From Novosphingobium sp. (GTDB taxonomy: Bacteria; Pseudomonadota; Alphaproteobacteria; Sphingomonadales; Sphingomonadaceae), in NCBI GenBank assembly GCA_021299075.1, contig JAJTFU010000090.1, positions 1-19,112 of the forward strand: a stretch of 19,112 nucleotides of DNA. Direction: 5' to 3'. A program made the translations under genes and the position numbers. This document shows, piece after piece, positions 7,049 to 14,500 of the stretch (position 1 is the first letter of the stretch; each line of letters opens with the position of its first letter). Below the pieces are notes generated by a model that was not told the DNA's origin, ran no database searches, and saw only the letters and a list, made by a program, of their open reading frames with translations.

Positions 7049-10000
7049 CGAGCCTTGCGCGCGATTGCGCTGAGGCCCTTGGTCAGCTGGAACAGGCCGT
7101 TGAGCCGTGCCGCAGGATCTCCCCAGGCGCGATTGACCACCAGCTTGCTGTCCGGCCGCAGCTTGACCGCGCCATTGAGCCGCTCGGTATAGGCGATCAG
7201 TCCGGCCGGATCGATGAACTCGTCGTTGTGGAAGCTGACCAGCGTCCCCTTCGCCCCGACATCGATCTTGGCGATGTTGGCGGCGATCGCCTGCTGCTTG
7301 ATCTGGATCAGCTTGACCAGGTTCGCCGTCGGCGCGGGCAAGGGCCCGAAGCGGTCGATCATTTCGGCCGAGATTGCCTCGATCTCGTGCGTGTCCTCGG
7401 CATCGTTCAGACGGCGATAGAGCGCCATCCGTACCGCCAGGTCCGGCACGTATTCTTCCGGGATCATGATTGGCGCGTCGACTGTGATCTGCGGGGACAA
7501 GGCATGGCGTTCCTTGGCCAGGCCCATGTCGCCGGCCTTGGCTGCCAGGATCGCATCCTCCAGCATCGACTGGTACAGCTCGAAGCCCACCTCGCGGATA
7601 TGGCCGGATTGTTCATCACCCAGCAGGTTCCCGGCTCCGCGGATGTCGAGATCGTGGCTGGCAAGCTGGAAGCCCGCGCCAAGCGAATCCAGATCGCCCA
7701 GCACCTTGAGCCGCTTCTCGGCGACGACGCTGAGCTGCATGTCATTCTTCTCGTAGAAGGCGCTCATCCGCTCTTCCACTTCGGTCGCCCCCATTTGGCC
7801 GTGGGCGGTAACGAAGCGTATTTCGGGCACGGTATCGCGCAGCCACTGCTCGACCTCTTCCATGTCGGCGATCCGCGGCACGACAATGAAGCTCTGCCCG
7901 CCGCGGTGGTGTTCGCGCAGCAGGGCCTCGCGCATCACCATGTTGTCCCATTCCATCACATAGGTCCGCACCGCCAGGCGATCGACCGGCGGGGTCTGAA
8001 TGGTGGACAGCTCACGCAAACCGGACATCGCCATCTGCAGCGTGCGCGGGATCGGTGTGGCGGTTAGCGTAAGGACGTGGACGTTGGTGCGAAGCTGCTT
8101 GAGCGCCTCCTTGTGGTTGACCCCGAACCGCTGTTCCTCGTCGACCACCACCAGGCCGAGCCGCTTGAACTTGACCGATTTGGAGAGAATCGCGTGGGTG
8201 CCGATGACGATGTCGATCGTGCCATCGGTCAGACCTTCGCGGGTCGCGGTAGCCTCCTTGGCCGGCACCAGGCGCGACAGGCGCCCGATGTTGAGCGGGA
8301 AGCCGGCAAACCGCTCCACAAAATTGCTGAAGTGTTGGCGGGCAAGCAGGGTGGTGGGGGCGACGACGGCCACCTGCTGCCCCGCCATCGCCGCAACGAA
8401 GGCCGCGCGCAGGGCCACTTCGGTCTTGCCGAAGCCGACATCGCCGCAAACCAGGCGGTCCATCGGGCGGCCAGCGCCAAGATCTTCCAGCACGTCCTCG
8501 ATCGCGCGTTCCTGGTCCTCGGTTTCCGCCCATGGGAAGCGATCGACAAACTGATCGTAGCTGGCCTGTTCGGGCGCCAGAACCGGCGCCTGCCGCAGTG
8601 CGCGCTGGGCGGCGGTGCGCAGCAATTCGTGCGCGATTTCGCGAATGCGCTCCTTCAGCCGCGCCTTGCGCCGCTGCCAACCTTCGCCGCCCAGTCGGTC
8701 CAGCGCGACCAAGTCGCTGTCGCTGCCATAGCGGCTCAGGACGTCGATATTCTCGACCGGAATGTACAGCTTGTCGCCGCTGGCATAGGTCAGCATCACG
8801 CAATCGTGCGGTGACTGGCCGACCGGGATGGATTGCAGTCCTTCGTACCGCCCGATGCCGTGGTCCATATGGACCACCAGGTCGCCCGGCGAGAGCGCGG
8901 CCAGTTCGGCCAGGAAGGCATCGGCGCTCTTCTTGCGCTTCTTGCGGCGGACCAGGCGATCACCCAGCAGGTCCTGCTCGGTGATCAACTCCAGGCCGGG
9001 GTTGGAGAACCCATTGTCGAGCGGCAGAACCAACGCCACTGGCACGCCCTTGGCAGCCAGGCCCAACGCTTCCTGCCAGGTTTCAGCTTCGACCGGCGCT
9101 GGCTTGACCGCTTCGCCGAGGATCGCCGCAATGCGGGCGCGGCTGCCAGCGGAATAGCAGGCGATCAGTGCCTTGCGGCCCTGGGCGGCCTGACCGGTCA
9201 GGTAACGGGCAGCGGCTTCATAGACATTGTCGCCACGTGCGCGCTCCGGCGCAAAATCCCGCCCCGAAGAGAACCCGAAATCGATGACACTGCCGCTGTC
9301 CGGCTGGGCAAAGGTATCGGCGCGGTGAATCGGCCAGCTCCCTTGCTGACCTGAGAGTTCCTCGCGAGTCAGATAGAGCGCATCGGGCCCCAGCGGGCGA
9401 TAGGAACCAGCCGCCTTGCCGGCCGTGTCGGTGCGAGCGGCGAAGTAATCGGCAATGTCGCCAAGGCGCTCGTCGGCCGCACCCTGTGCGCTGCTGTCAA
9501 TGACCACGAGATCATCGGCTGAAAGATGATCAAACAGGGTGACCATCCGCTCTTCCAGCAACGGCAGCCAATGCTCCATCCCGGTCAGCCGGCGCCCGTC
9601 GCTGATCGCCTGGTACAGTGGGTCGCCGGTGGCATTGGCGCCGAACTGCTCGCGGTAGCGGGTGCGGAAGCGCTTGACGCTATCGTCATCGAGCAGGGCT
9701 TCGCTGGCGGGCAGCAGCAGGTGCTGCTCGCGCGTGCCGATCGAGCGCTGGGTGTTGGGATCGAACAGCCGCAGCGTTTCCAGCTCGTCGCCGAAGAAAT
9801 CGAGCCGCAGGCCGGCATCGAGGCCGGACGGATAGATATCGAAGATCGAGCCGCGTACGGCATATTCGCCGGCGTCTACTACCGTATCGGTCCGGCTGTA
9901 GCCCTGGCGCTGGAGCAGACCGATCAGGCTTTCCCGTCCGATCTCCATCCCGGGCTTCAGCAGCTTGACCGATCCGCGAATCCGGAAGGGAGTTAGCACC

Positions 10001-10347
10001 CGCTGGAGCACCGCGTTGATCGTGGTGACCAGCAGTTGCGGCGCCTCGGCCTTGGCCTGCAGCCGGTACAGCGCGGCGAGGCGGCGGGCGCTGATCGAGA
10101 GCGCGGGGCTGGCGCGGTCATAGGGGAGGCAGTCCCAGCTGGGAAAGGTGATGACGTCCAGTTCCGGCGCGAAGAAGGCGGCGGTATCGGCCACGGCCTG
10201 CATCGCCGCCTCGTCGGGCGCGATGAACACGGCCCAGCCTTGGGCGGCGCGGGCCAGGTCGGCCAGCACCAGCGGCTGGGCACCCCGAGCCAGGCCTGAC
10301 AGCGTGAGAGGCGTTTTCGCCGAGAGGATCTTGTTCAGGTCAGGCAT
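7045..10347 (-). CDS. mfd: Transcription-repair coupling factor Mfd with an internal deletion of helicase motifs V-VI
   Basis: Mfd removes RNA polymerase stalled at lesions and recruits UvrA. From MPDLNKILSAKTPL the protein has 1100 residues: a degenerate UvrB-like N-terminus, the polymerase-interacting domain (LSPGDLVVHMDHGIGRYEGL, 485-504), Walker A GDVGFGKT (635-642), DEEQ (736-739) and LTATPIPRT (761-769). After AFYEKND (about 863-869) it jumps to VVAEKRLKVLGDLDSLGAGF. The segment normally between, with motif V (TTIIETGIDIP-like) and motif VI (QLRGRVGRS), is absent. By recalled E. coli Mfd spacing this is about 57 codons, lost in frame. The protein is therefore probably not a working translocase. 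The C-terminal UvrA-interacting domain follows intact. A TTG start at 10380 is possible but less likely than the ATG at 10345-10347. Confidence 0.92.
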   Translation of the reverse strand: MPDLNKILSAKTPLTLSGLARGAQPLVLADLARAAQGWAVFIAPDEAAMQAVADTAAFFAPELDVITFPSWDCLPYDRASPALSISARRLAALYRLQAKAEAPQLLVTTINAVLQRVLTPFRIRGSVKLLKPGMEIGRESLIGLLQRQGYSRTDTVVDAGEYAVRGSIFDIYPSGLDAGLRLDFFGDELETLRLFDPNTQRSIGTREQHLLLPASEALLDDDSVKRFRTRYREQFGANATGDPLYQAISDGRRLTGMEHWLPLLEERMVTLFDHLSADDLVVIDSSAQGAADERLGDIADYFAARTDTAGKAAGSYRPLGPDALYLTREELSGQQGSWPIHRADTFAQPDSGSVIDFGFSSGRDFAPERARGDNVYEAAARYLTGQAAQGRKALIACYSAGSRARIAAILGEAVKPAPVEAETWQEALGLAAKGVPVALVLPLDNGFSNPGLELITEQDLLGDRLVRRKKRKKSADAFLAELAALSPGDLVVHMDHGIGRYEGLQSIPVGQSPHDCVMLTYASGDKLYIPVENIDVLSRYGSDSDLVALDRLGGEGWQRRKARLKERIREIAHELLRTAAQRALRQAPVLAPEQASYDQFVDRFPWAETEDQERAIEDVLEDLGAGRPMDRLVCGDVGFGKTEVALRAAFVAAMAGQQVAVVAPTTLLARQHFSNFVERFAGFPLNIGRLSRLVPAKEATATREGLTDGTIDIVIGTHAILSKSVKFKRLGLVVVDEEQRFGVNHKEALKQLRTNVHVLTLTATPIPRTLQMAMSGLRELSTIQTPPVDRLAVRTYVMEWDNMVMREALLREHHRGGQSFIVVPRIADMEEVEQWLRDTVPEIRFVTAHGQMGATEVEERMSAFYEKNDMQLSVVAEKRLKVLGDLDSLGAGFQLASHDLDIRGAGNLLGDEQSGHIREVGFELYQSMLEDAILAAKAGDMGLAKERHALSPQITVDAPIMIPEEYVPDLAVRMALYRRLNDAEDTHEIEAISAEMIDRFGPLPAPTANLVKLIQIKQQAIAANIAKIDVGAKGTLVSFHNDEFIDPAGLIAYTERLNGAVKLRPDSKLVVNRAWGDPAARLNGLFQLTKGLSAIARKAR

Positions 10348-10411
10348 GGTCCGCGCAATAACAATTGCCCCGCGGGCCAATTTTGCGGCCAGCGGGGTGG
10401 GAATCGATAAT

Positions 10412-10435
10412 GCGGCCTTAGCGCGGGCTTAGCGC
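10412..10435 (-). repeat. Tandem direct repeat with 11-base period between sdhE and mfd
   Basis: On the minus strand the unit GCGCTAAGCCC is followed directly by GCGCTAAGGCC (10 of 11 identical), just after the sdhE stop and upstream of mfd. An 11-base period is about one helical turn. It could be a binding site or chance; no function is shown. Confidence 0.4.
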
Positions 10436-10439
10436 CGTG

Positions 10440-10706
10440 TCAGTGCGGGATTTCGACGTAGTCGAGCTTGCGGAAGGCATCCATCAGCGGACCGCGATAT
10501 TCCTCCGGCACATCCAGCGTACCGAGTGCCCAACCCATGATATCGACGTCCTCTTCTTCGAGGAGCGCTTCAAACCAGGCGCATTCCGCTTCGCCCCATT
10601 CGGCATGGTAGCGATCAAAGAAGCCGCCGATCATGTAATCGGCCTCGCGCGTGCCGCGATGCCAGGCTCTGAACTGGAGGCGCTTGAGGCGATTGGGTTC
10701 GATCAT
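10440..10706 (-). CDS. sdhE: Succinate dehydrogenase flavinylation factor SdhE
   Basis: This 88-residue protein of the SdhE/Sdh5 (DUF339) family promotes covalent attachment of FAD to SdhA and related flavoproteins in the cytoplasm. The family motif RGxxE is present as RGTRE (17-21) within HRGTREADYMIGGF. The acidic LLEEEDVDIMGW segment and the C-terminal YRGPLMDAFRKLD also fit. Length is normal. The ATG is at 10704-10706. It lies 92 bases upstream of mfd on the same strand. The sdhE-mfd pairing beside recG is a familiar alphaproteobacterial arrangement. Here two additional genes sit between sdhE and recG. Confidence 0.93.
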   Translation of the reverse strand: MIEPNRLKRLQFRAWHRGTREADYMIGGFFDRYHAEWGEAECAWFEALLEEEDVDIMGWALGTLDVPEEYRGPLMDAFRKLDYVEIPH

Positions 10707-10747
10707 GGCACAATCCGCTAGGCCCCGGCGGCGGCCAAGGCAAGCGG

Positions 10748-11152
10748 TCAGCGTTCTTCGCGCAGGGCCAGCATGATGTCGCGCGGGTTGAACCCGCCCA
10801 GATCCTTGCTGACCTCCTTGTGCAGAACCTCGTGCAGCTTGGCATGGTAGTGTTTGCGCATTTCACCCAAGGTACGCGGGGCCGCAAGGATCACAAGGTC
10901 CTTGATGCGGCGCCTCAGCACCTGACTGTTGAGCCAGATCGCGACCGCTCGGGCATGGGCATCTTCCGCTACCTGGCGATCGGCGTGGTTACCGGGGCTG
11001 GATCGGTGGCTGCCGCCCGAATGGTTCGTGCTGTCCAGTTCAGGCGGATCTAGCAGCAGCAACTGCGGTTCGGCCTCGCTGCCGGCATTACGGTAGAGAT
11101 CGAACGATTCGCCATCGACCAGCGCGACAGCACATCCATGTGGCAACAGCAT
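10748..11152 (-). CDS. Host-attachment-family protein (Host_attach / AtsE-like)
   Basis: This 134-residue protein resembles the family annotated as 'protein required for attachment to host cells'. It begins LLPHGCAVALVDGESFDLYRN, has a low-complexity His/Ser/Gly/Asn loop near residues 43-58, and ends with the conserved ILAAPRTLGEMRKHYHAKLH block and a KDLGGFNPRDI segment. The biochemical role of the family is unsettled. Its fold is thought to be related to translation release-factor-like domains. The ATG at 11150-11152 is chosen because GGAG sits six bases upstream and the family N-terminus starts there. The frame is open to 11224 without likeness. It lies 41 bases upstream of sdhE and 96 bases downstream of the hemerythrin gene, with its own promoter candidate. 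Confidence 0.8.
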   Translation of the reverse strand: MLLPHGCAVALVDGESFDLYRNAGSEAEPQLLLLDPPELDSTNHSGGSHRSSPGNHADRQVAEDAHARAVAIWLNSQVLRRRIKDLVILAAPRTLGEMRKHYHAKLHEVLHKEVSKDLGGFNPRDIMLALREER

Positions 11153-11194
11153 ATCCGGCTCCAAAGTTCCGAGTTCTGTTGCGACCCACAGCTG

Positions 11195-11223
11195 ATTAGA
11201 TGTTGCGCAGGGTTGCCAGTCCA
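11195..11223 (-). promoter_or_regulatory. Candidate promoter for the host-attachment-family gene
   Basis: On the minus strand, TGGACT (11218-11223), a 17-base spacer and TCTAAT (11195-11200) are seen. The predicted start near 11188 gives a leader of about 35 bases carrying GGAG before the ATG. The -35 box matches 4 of 6 positions and the -10 box 5 of 6. Confidence 0.45.
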
Positions 11224-11248
11224 TGCGCTACATCAAAATACGACGCGC

Positions 11249-11749
11249 TTATTCGTGAATTGTCCGGGTTTCTGCCTCGGGCAGTTCGTTGGCCTCTGCC
11301 TGCGGCATCAGCTCGGCCTTGCGGGCCAACATCGCGTCGCGCAGGGCCACTAGGTCGACATCTGCGCTGCGCGCCTGAGCGAACATGCCAACGCGTGATT
11401 CTTCCTCTTCCTTGACGTGATGTCCGATTTCCTCCGACAAGACCTTGATCTTGGCTTCAAAGAACTCGTCCTGCGCAGCGCCCAGAATATCGTTGATCAG
11501 CACCTTCGCGCCGTCGTGCTCGACATAGGCCTCGTTCAGGAGGTCATCTTCGATCTTGCCCTTGAGCGCCGGGTAAAAGATCTCTTCCTCAAGCATCGTA
11601 TGGACCTTGAGTTCGTTGCAGATTTGGGTGGCAAGCGACTGCATGCGGCTCTCACCCCGGGCGCTTTCAAACTTGGCGAACAGGTCTTCGACCTTGCGGT
11701 GATCGGCCTTCAGCATGGCAATTGCGTCGGTGAATTCAGTTTCAGCCAC
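11249..11749 (-). CDS. Hemerythrin HHE cation-binding domain protein
   Basis: This 166-residue helical protein has the HHE (hemerythrin-like) pattern: His17 (ADHRKVEDLF), His50 and Glu54 (KVHTMLEEEIFYP), His78 (VEHDGAK), and His110/His111 with following glutamates (GHHVKEEEE). Such proteins bind a di-iron centre, and members are linked to oxygen, nitric oxide or oxidative-stress responses. The specific role here is not known. The start is GTG (11747-11749), supported by AGGAG six bases upstream. The C-terminal region after about residue 145 is acidic and unconserved. A GGAAC-N17-CGTT motif 29 to 54 bases upstream of the start suggests general-stress-response control. It lies divergent from the recG remnant. 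Confidence 0.88.
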   Translation of the reverse strand: MAETEFTDAIAMLKADHRKVEDLFAKFESARGESRMQSLATQICNELKVHTMLEEEIFYPALKGKIEDDLLNEAYVEHDGAKVLINDILGAAQDEFFEAKIKVLSEEIGHHVKEEEESRVGMFAQARSADVDLVALRDAMLARKAELMPQAEANELPEAETRTIHE

Positions 11750-11777
11750 GGGACTCTCCTATTGGATGTCTCGCCAT

Positions 11778-11803
11778 AACGAGGTTGGGCGACATTGAGT
11801 TCC
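11778..11803 (-). promoter_or_regulatory. EcfG-type (general stress response) promoter before the hemerythrin gene
   Basis: On the minus strand GGAAC (11799-11803), exactly 17 bases, then CGTT (11778-11781) matches the alphaproteobacterial EcfG consensus GGAAC-N16/17-CGTT in every defined position. The expected start near 11770 leaves a leader of about 20 bases containing AGGAG. Spacing to the gene and orientation both fit. Confidence 0.65.
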
Positions 11804-11861
11804 GTCAGCCACGCGAAAGCTAGGGGTGGCGACAATGCTGCAGGTGCGGCTATCAGGAGCC

Positions 11862-13800
11862 ATGCGTCCCGAACGGCTCAATCCCCTGTTTGTGGCAGCT
11901 GACAGCCTGAAGGGCGTCGGCCCTGGGCTGGCGCGCCCGCTTGAGAAGCTCGGGCTGACCCGGGTCAAGGATTTTGCTTACCACCTGCCTGATAGGTTTG
12001 TGGAGCGGCGGGCAGTCGGCAATCTTGACGATGCCTCGGTGGGGGAAAACATCGTTGTCGCGCTGACACCGGTCGAACATCGCAGTTCCAGCGGGCGTGG
12101 ACCGTTCCGCGTGCTCGCCCAGGATGCGATCGGCAACATCTGCGCGATCAGCTATTTCGGGCGGGCGTCCTACTCGGCCAAGAAGCTGTTGCCGGTGGGT
12201 GAACAGCGCTGGGTTGCGGGCCGGTTGGAGCAATATGGGCAGATGCTCCAGATGGTCCACCCGGATCATGTCGAAGCGGGAATGGATCGAACCGGGCCTG
12301 CTGGCGAAGATGCAATGGCCGGCCTGGCGCGACGCGCTGGCGCTGGCGCATCGCGGTGTCCACACTGCCGCACGCGATCGCCTGGCTTATGACGAACTGC
12401 TGGCCAACAGCCTGGCGTTGATGCTGGTCCGCCAATCAAACCGCAAGCAAAGCGGCACGCCGCTTCAGGGGGATGGTTCGCGCCGGGCGCGATTGAACCT
12501 GCCGTTCCCGCTGACCGGAGCCCAGCAACGTTCGATTGCCGAAATCGAAGGAGATCTGGCGCAACCGTCGCCCATGCTGCGCTTGCTTCAGGGTGATGTC
12601 GGTTCGGGCAAGACCGTCGTGGCGCTATCCGCCATGCTGATTGCCGTCGAAGCCGGGGGGCAGGCCGCGTTGCTTGCCCCGACTGAAATCCTTGCCCGCC
12701 AGCATCATGAGACGCTGACCCGGCTGGCCGCAGGGACCGGCGTTGAAATCGCCCTGCTGACGGGCCGCGACAAGGGCCGGGCGCGCGAGGCAATCCTGAT
12801 GGGGCTGCTCGACGGTTCGATCGACATGGTCGTCGGCACGCACGCGATCTTCCAGGATAGCGTGGCCTACAAGAACCTGGCGCTGGTCGTGATTGATGAG
12901 CAGCACCGCTTTGGCGTGGGCCAGCGGCTGATGTTGGCGCAGAAGGGCCGCCGCACGCCGCATTGCCTGGCGATGACGGCCACCCCGATCCCGCGCACCC
13001 TGACCCTGGCGCAATATGGCGAAATGGACGTCAGCAAGCTGGATGAGATGCCGCCGGGCCGCCAGCCGATCGACACCCGCGTGGTCGCGGTCGAGCGGCA
13101 GGAGGATGTGATCGCCGCGATTGGCCGGCACCTTGAGGGCGGGCAACAAGCCTATTGGGTCTGCCCGATGGTGCGCGAGCAGGAGAACGAGGACCTGGCC
13201 GCAGCTGAGGCGCGCCATGCCGCCTTGCAGGCCCGGTTCGGTGATACGGTGGTGCTGGTGCACGGTCAGCTTCGCCCGGAGATCAAGGACGCGGCGATGG
13301 AGCGCTTTGCCCGGGGCGAGGCAAAACTGCTGGTCGCCACGACCGTGATCGAGGTGGGCGTCGATGTGCCCAACGCGACGCTGATGGTGATCGAACAGGC
13401 CGAGCGGTTTGGGCTGGCCCAGCTTCACCAGTTGCGCGGCCGGGTCGGGCGGGGCAGCGGCAAGAGCACCTGTCTGCTGCTGCGCGGGCCGAACCTGTCC
13501 GAGACGGCGCGCGAGCGATTGGCGCTGATGCGCGAAACACAGGACGGCTTCCGACTCGCGGAAGAGGACTTGCGGCTGCGCGGCGGCGGTGAACTGCTCG
13601 GCACCCGGCAATCGGGTGACACGCCGTTCCGCGTTGCCAGTCTCGAGCAAATCCAGAAGCTGCTCCCGCTGGCACATGACGATGCCCGGCTGCTGATGGA
13701 GCGCGATGGCGGCCTGATGGGCGAACGCGGCGAAGCGGCGCGTCTGCTACTCTATCTGTTTGAGCGCGATTGGGGCGTGCAGCTGCTGCGCGGCGGCTAG
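11862..13800 (+). pseudogene. recG: ATP-dependent DNA helicase RecG, disrupted by internal deletion and frameshift
   Basis: RecG reverses stalled forks and branch-migrates junctions. The first part (11862 to about 12278, from MRPERLNPLF) encodes the wedge domain up to LQMVHPDHV, then the frame shifts. The second part resumes in another frame at about 12280 with EWIEPGLLA and runs to TAG at 13800, with GDVGSGKT (12592-12615), DEQHRFG (12895-12915), a TATPIPRTL motif, an ATTVIEVGVDVP motif V and GRVGRG (13438-13455). Between HPDHV and EWIEP the family normally has about 45 more residues (a VYPxTEG-containing linker). Here there are only a few bases, and the join changes frame. So this is a deletion of 3n+2 bases, not a simple indel. 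Product function is expected to be lost. Earlier in-frame starts (11826, 11835) are possible. Confidence 0.88.
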
Positions 13801-13816
13801 GCGGTCCTAGGTCCAT

Positions 13817-13839
13817 CTTCCCGATCATGGTTCGGGAGG
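13817..13839 (+). repeat. Inverted repeat between recG and the DUF3429 gene
   Basis: CTTCCCGA (13817-13824) and TCGGGAGG (13832-13839) pair over eight positions (one G-U) around a seven-base loop, 16 bases after the recG stop. There is no T-run; it is a possible weak terminator. Confidence 0.35.
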
Positions 13840-13877
13840 TGAGGGTGGCTGCAAGTCGCCCACAACGGAATTTGCTG

Positions 13878-14315
13878 ATGATTACCTTGCCCCGCGCCGC
13901 CCGCCAGTTGGGCTATGCCGGTTTGTTGCCCCAGGCCCTCTGCGCTGTTTACGTGATCGATGGAGGCAAATGGCAGTGGACGGCTCAGGCGATTGCCTTT
14001 GGCTATGCTGCGCTGATTTTCAGTTTTCTGGGCGGGATATGGTGGGGCATCGGCATTGCCCGCCTCGTTGCGCCGGTCTGGATATTCGGCGCCGCGGTAA
14101 TGCCGAGCCTGTTGGCGCTGGCGGCCTATGCGCCGTGGATCATCGGCTGGGAATGGCCCGGCCCCTCGCTGATCGCGCTGGGACTGCTGCTGCTGGCATC
14201 GCCGTTGGTGGACCGAGCGATTGGCGGGCTGGAGCGGGATTGGTTTTCGCTGCGCTGGCAGCTTTCGCTTAGCCTTGGCGGACTGACGGCCCTGATCGGG
14301 TTCGCCGCGCTCTAA
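13878..14315 (+). CDS. DUF3429 family inner-membrane protein
   Basis: This 145-residue hydrophobic protein has about five membrane segments. It begins LPRAARQLGYAGLLPQALCAV, and contains FGYAALIFSFLGGIWWGIG and APWIIGWEWPGPS. The RQLGYAGLLPQ opening and the FLGGIWWG motif are characteristic of DUF3429 proteins, whose function is unknown. The ATG at 13878 is chosen because the family-like sequence starts there and ACGGA lies upstream. The frame is open back to 13770, overlapping recG, without family likeness. The stop (14313-14315) lies only eight bases from the 3' end of the convergent tRNA-Pro gene, with no visible terminator between them. Confidence 0.75.
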   Translation: MITLPRAARQLGYAGLLPQALCAVYVIDGGKWQWTAQAIAFGYAALIFSFLGGIWWGIGIARLVAPVWIFGAAVMPSLLALAAYAPWIIGWEWPGPSLIALGLLLLASPLVDRAIGGLERDWFSLRWQLSLSLGGLTALIGFAAL

Positions 14316-14323
14316 GGATGATT

Positions 14324-14400
14324 TGGTCGGGGAAAGAGGATTCGAACCTCCGGCCCCTGCCTCCCGAAGACAGTGCTCTACCAGGCTGAGCTATTCCCCG
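14324..14400 (-). tRNA. tRNA-Pro (anticodon CGG)
   Basis: Read on the minus strand, a complete 77-base cloverleaf is present. The acceptor is CGGGGAA/TTCCCCG, the D arm is GCTC...GAGC, and the anticodon stem is CTGTC/GGCAG around loop TTCGGGA. The T arm is GGAGG-TTCGAAT-CCTCT. The discriminator is A, and CCA is encoded. Anticodon CGG reads CCG (Pro), a heavily used codon in a GC-rich genome. It is divergent from thyA and convergent with the DUF3429 gene. Confidence 0.97.
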
Positions 14401-14442
14401 ACCGATCATCACCCCTGCAGAGAGGGGCAAGGCAGGAGCGCG

Positions 14443-14471
14443 CCTATAGATAGCGAAGTGCGGGGTGGCAA
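14443..14471 (-). promoter_or_regulatory. Promoter of tRNA-Pro
   Basis: On the minus strand, TTGCCA (14466-14471), a 17-base spacer and TATAGG (14443-14448) are followed by CGC. The boxes and discriminator are the same as at tRNA-Asn. The leader contains a small hairpin, 14412-14416 with 14423-14427. Confidence 0.7.
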
Positions 14472-14500
14472 GCGGGCAATCGCATGTTTATCGTCCGGGC

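Noticed and set aside
8931..8955. Cluster of Lys/Arg codons in mfd as an unusual insertion
   Set aside because: A basic patch before the polymerase-interacting domain is compatible with ordinary alphaproteobacterial Mfd proteins, and the frame and spacing are normal.
11165..11169. Second GGAAC on the minus strand near the host-attachment-family gene
   Set aside because: The partner element would fall inside the coding region and reads TGTT rather than CGTT.
12264..12300. Programmed ribosomal frameshift in recG
   Set aside because: No slippery heptamer or following structure is seen, and a shift would still leave about 45 expected residues missing.
12625..13677. A 350-codon minus-strand frame opposite recG
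   Set aside because: It is low-complexity, antisense to clear helicase motifs, and has no ribosome site or family likeness.
14324..14400. tRNA-Pro as an integration site
   Set aside because: No second copy of its 3' end is visible in the window, and there are no mobile genes.
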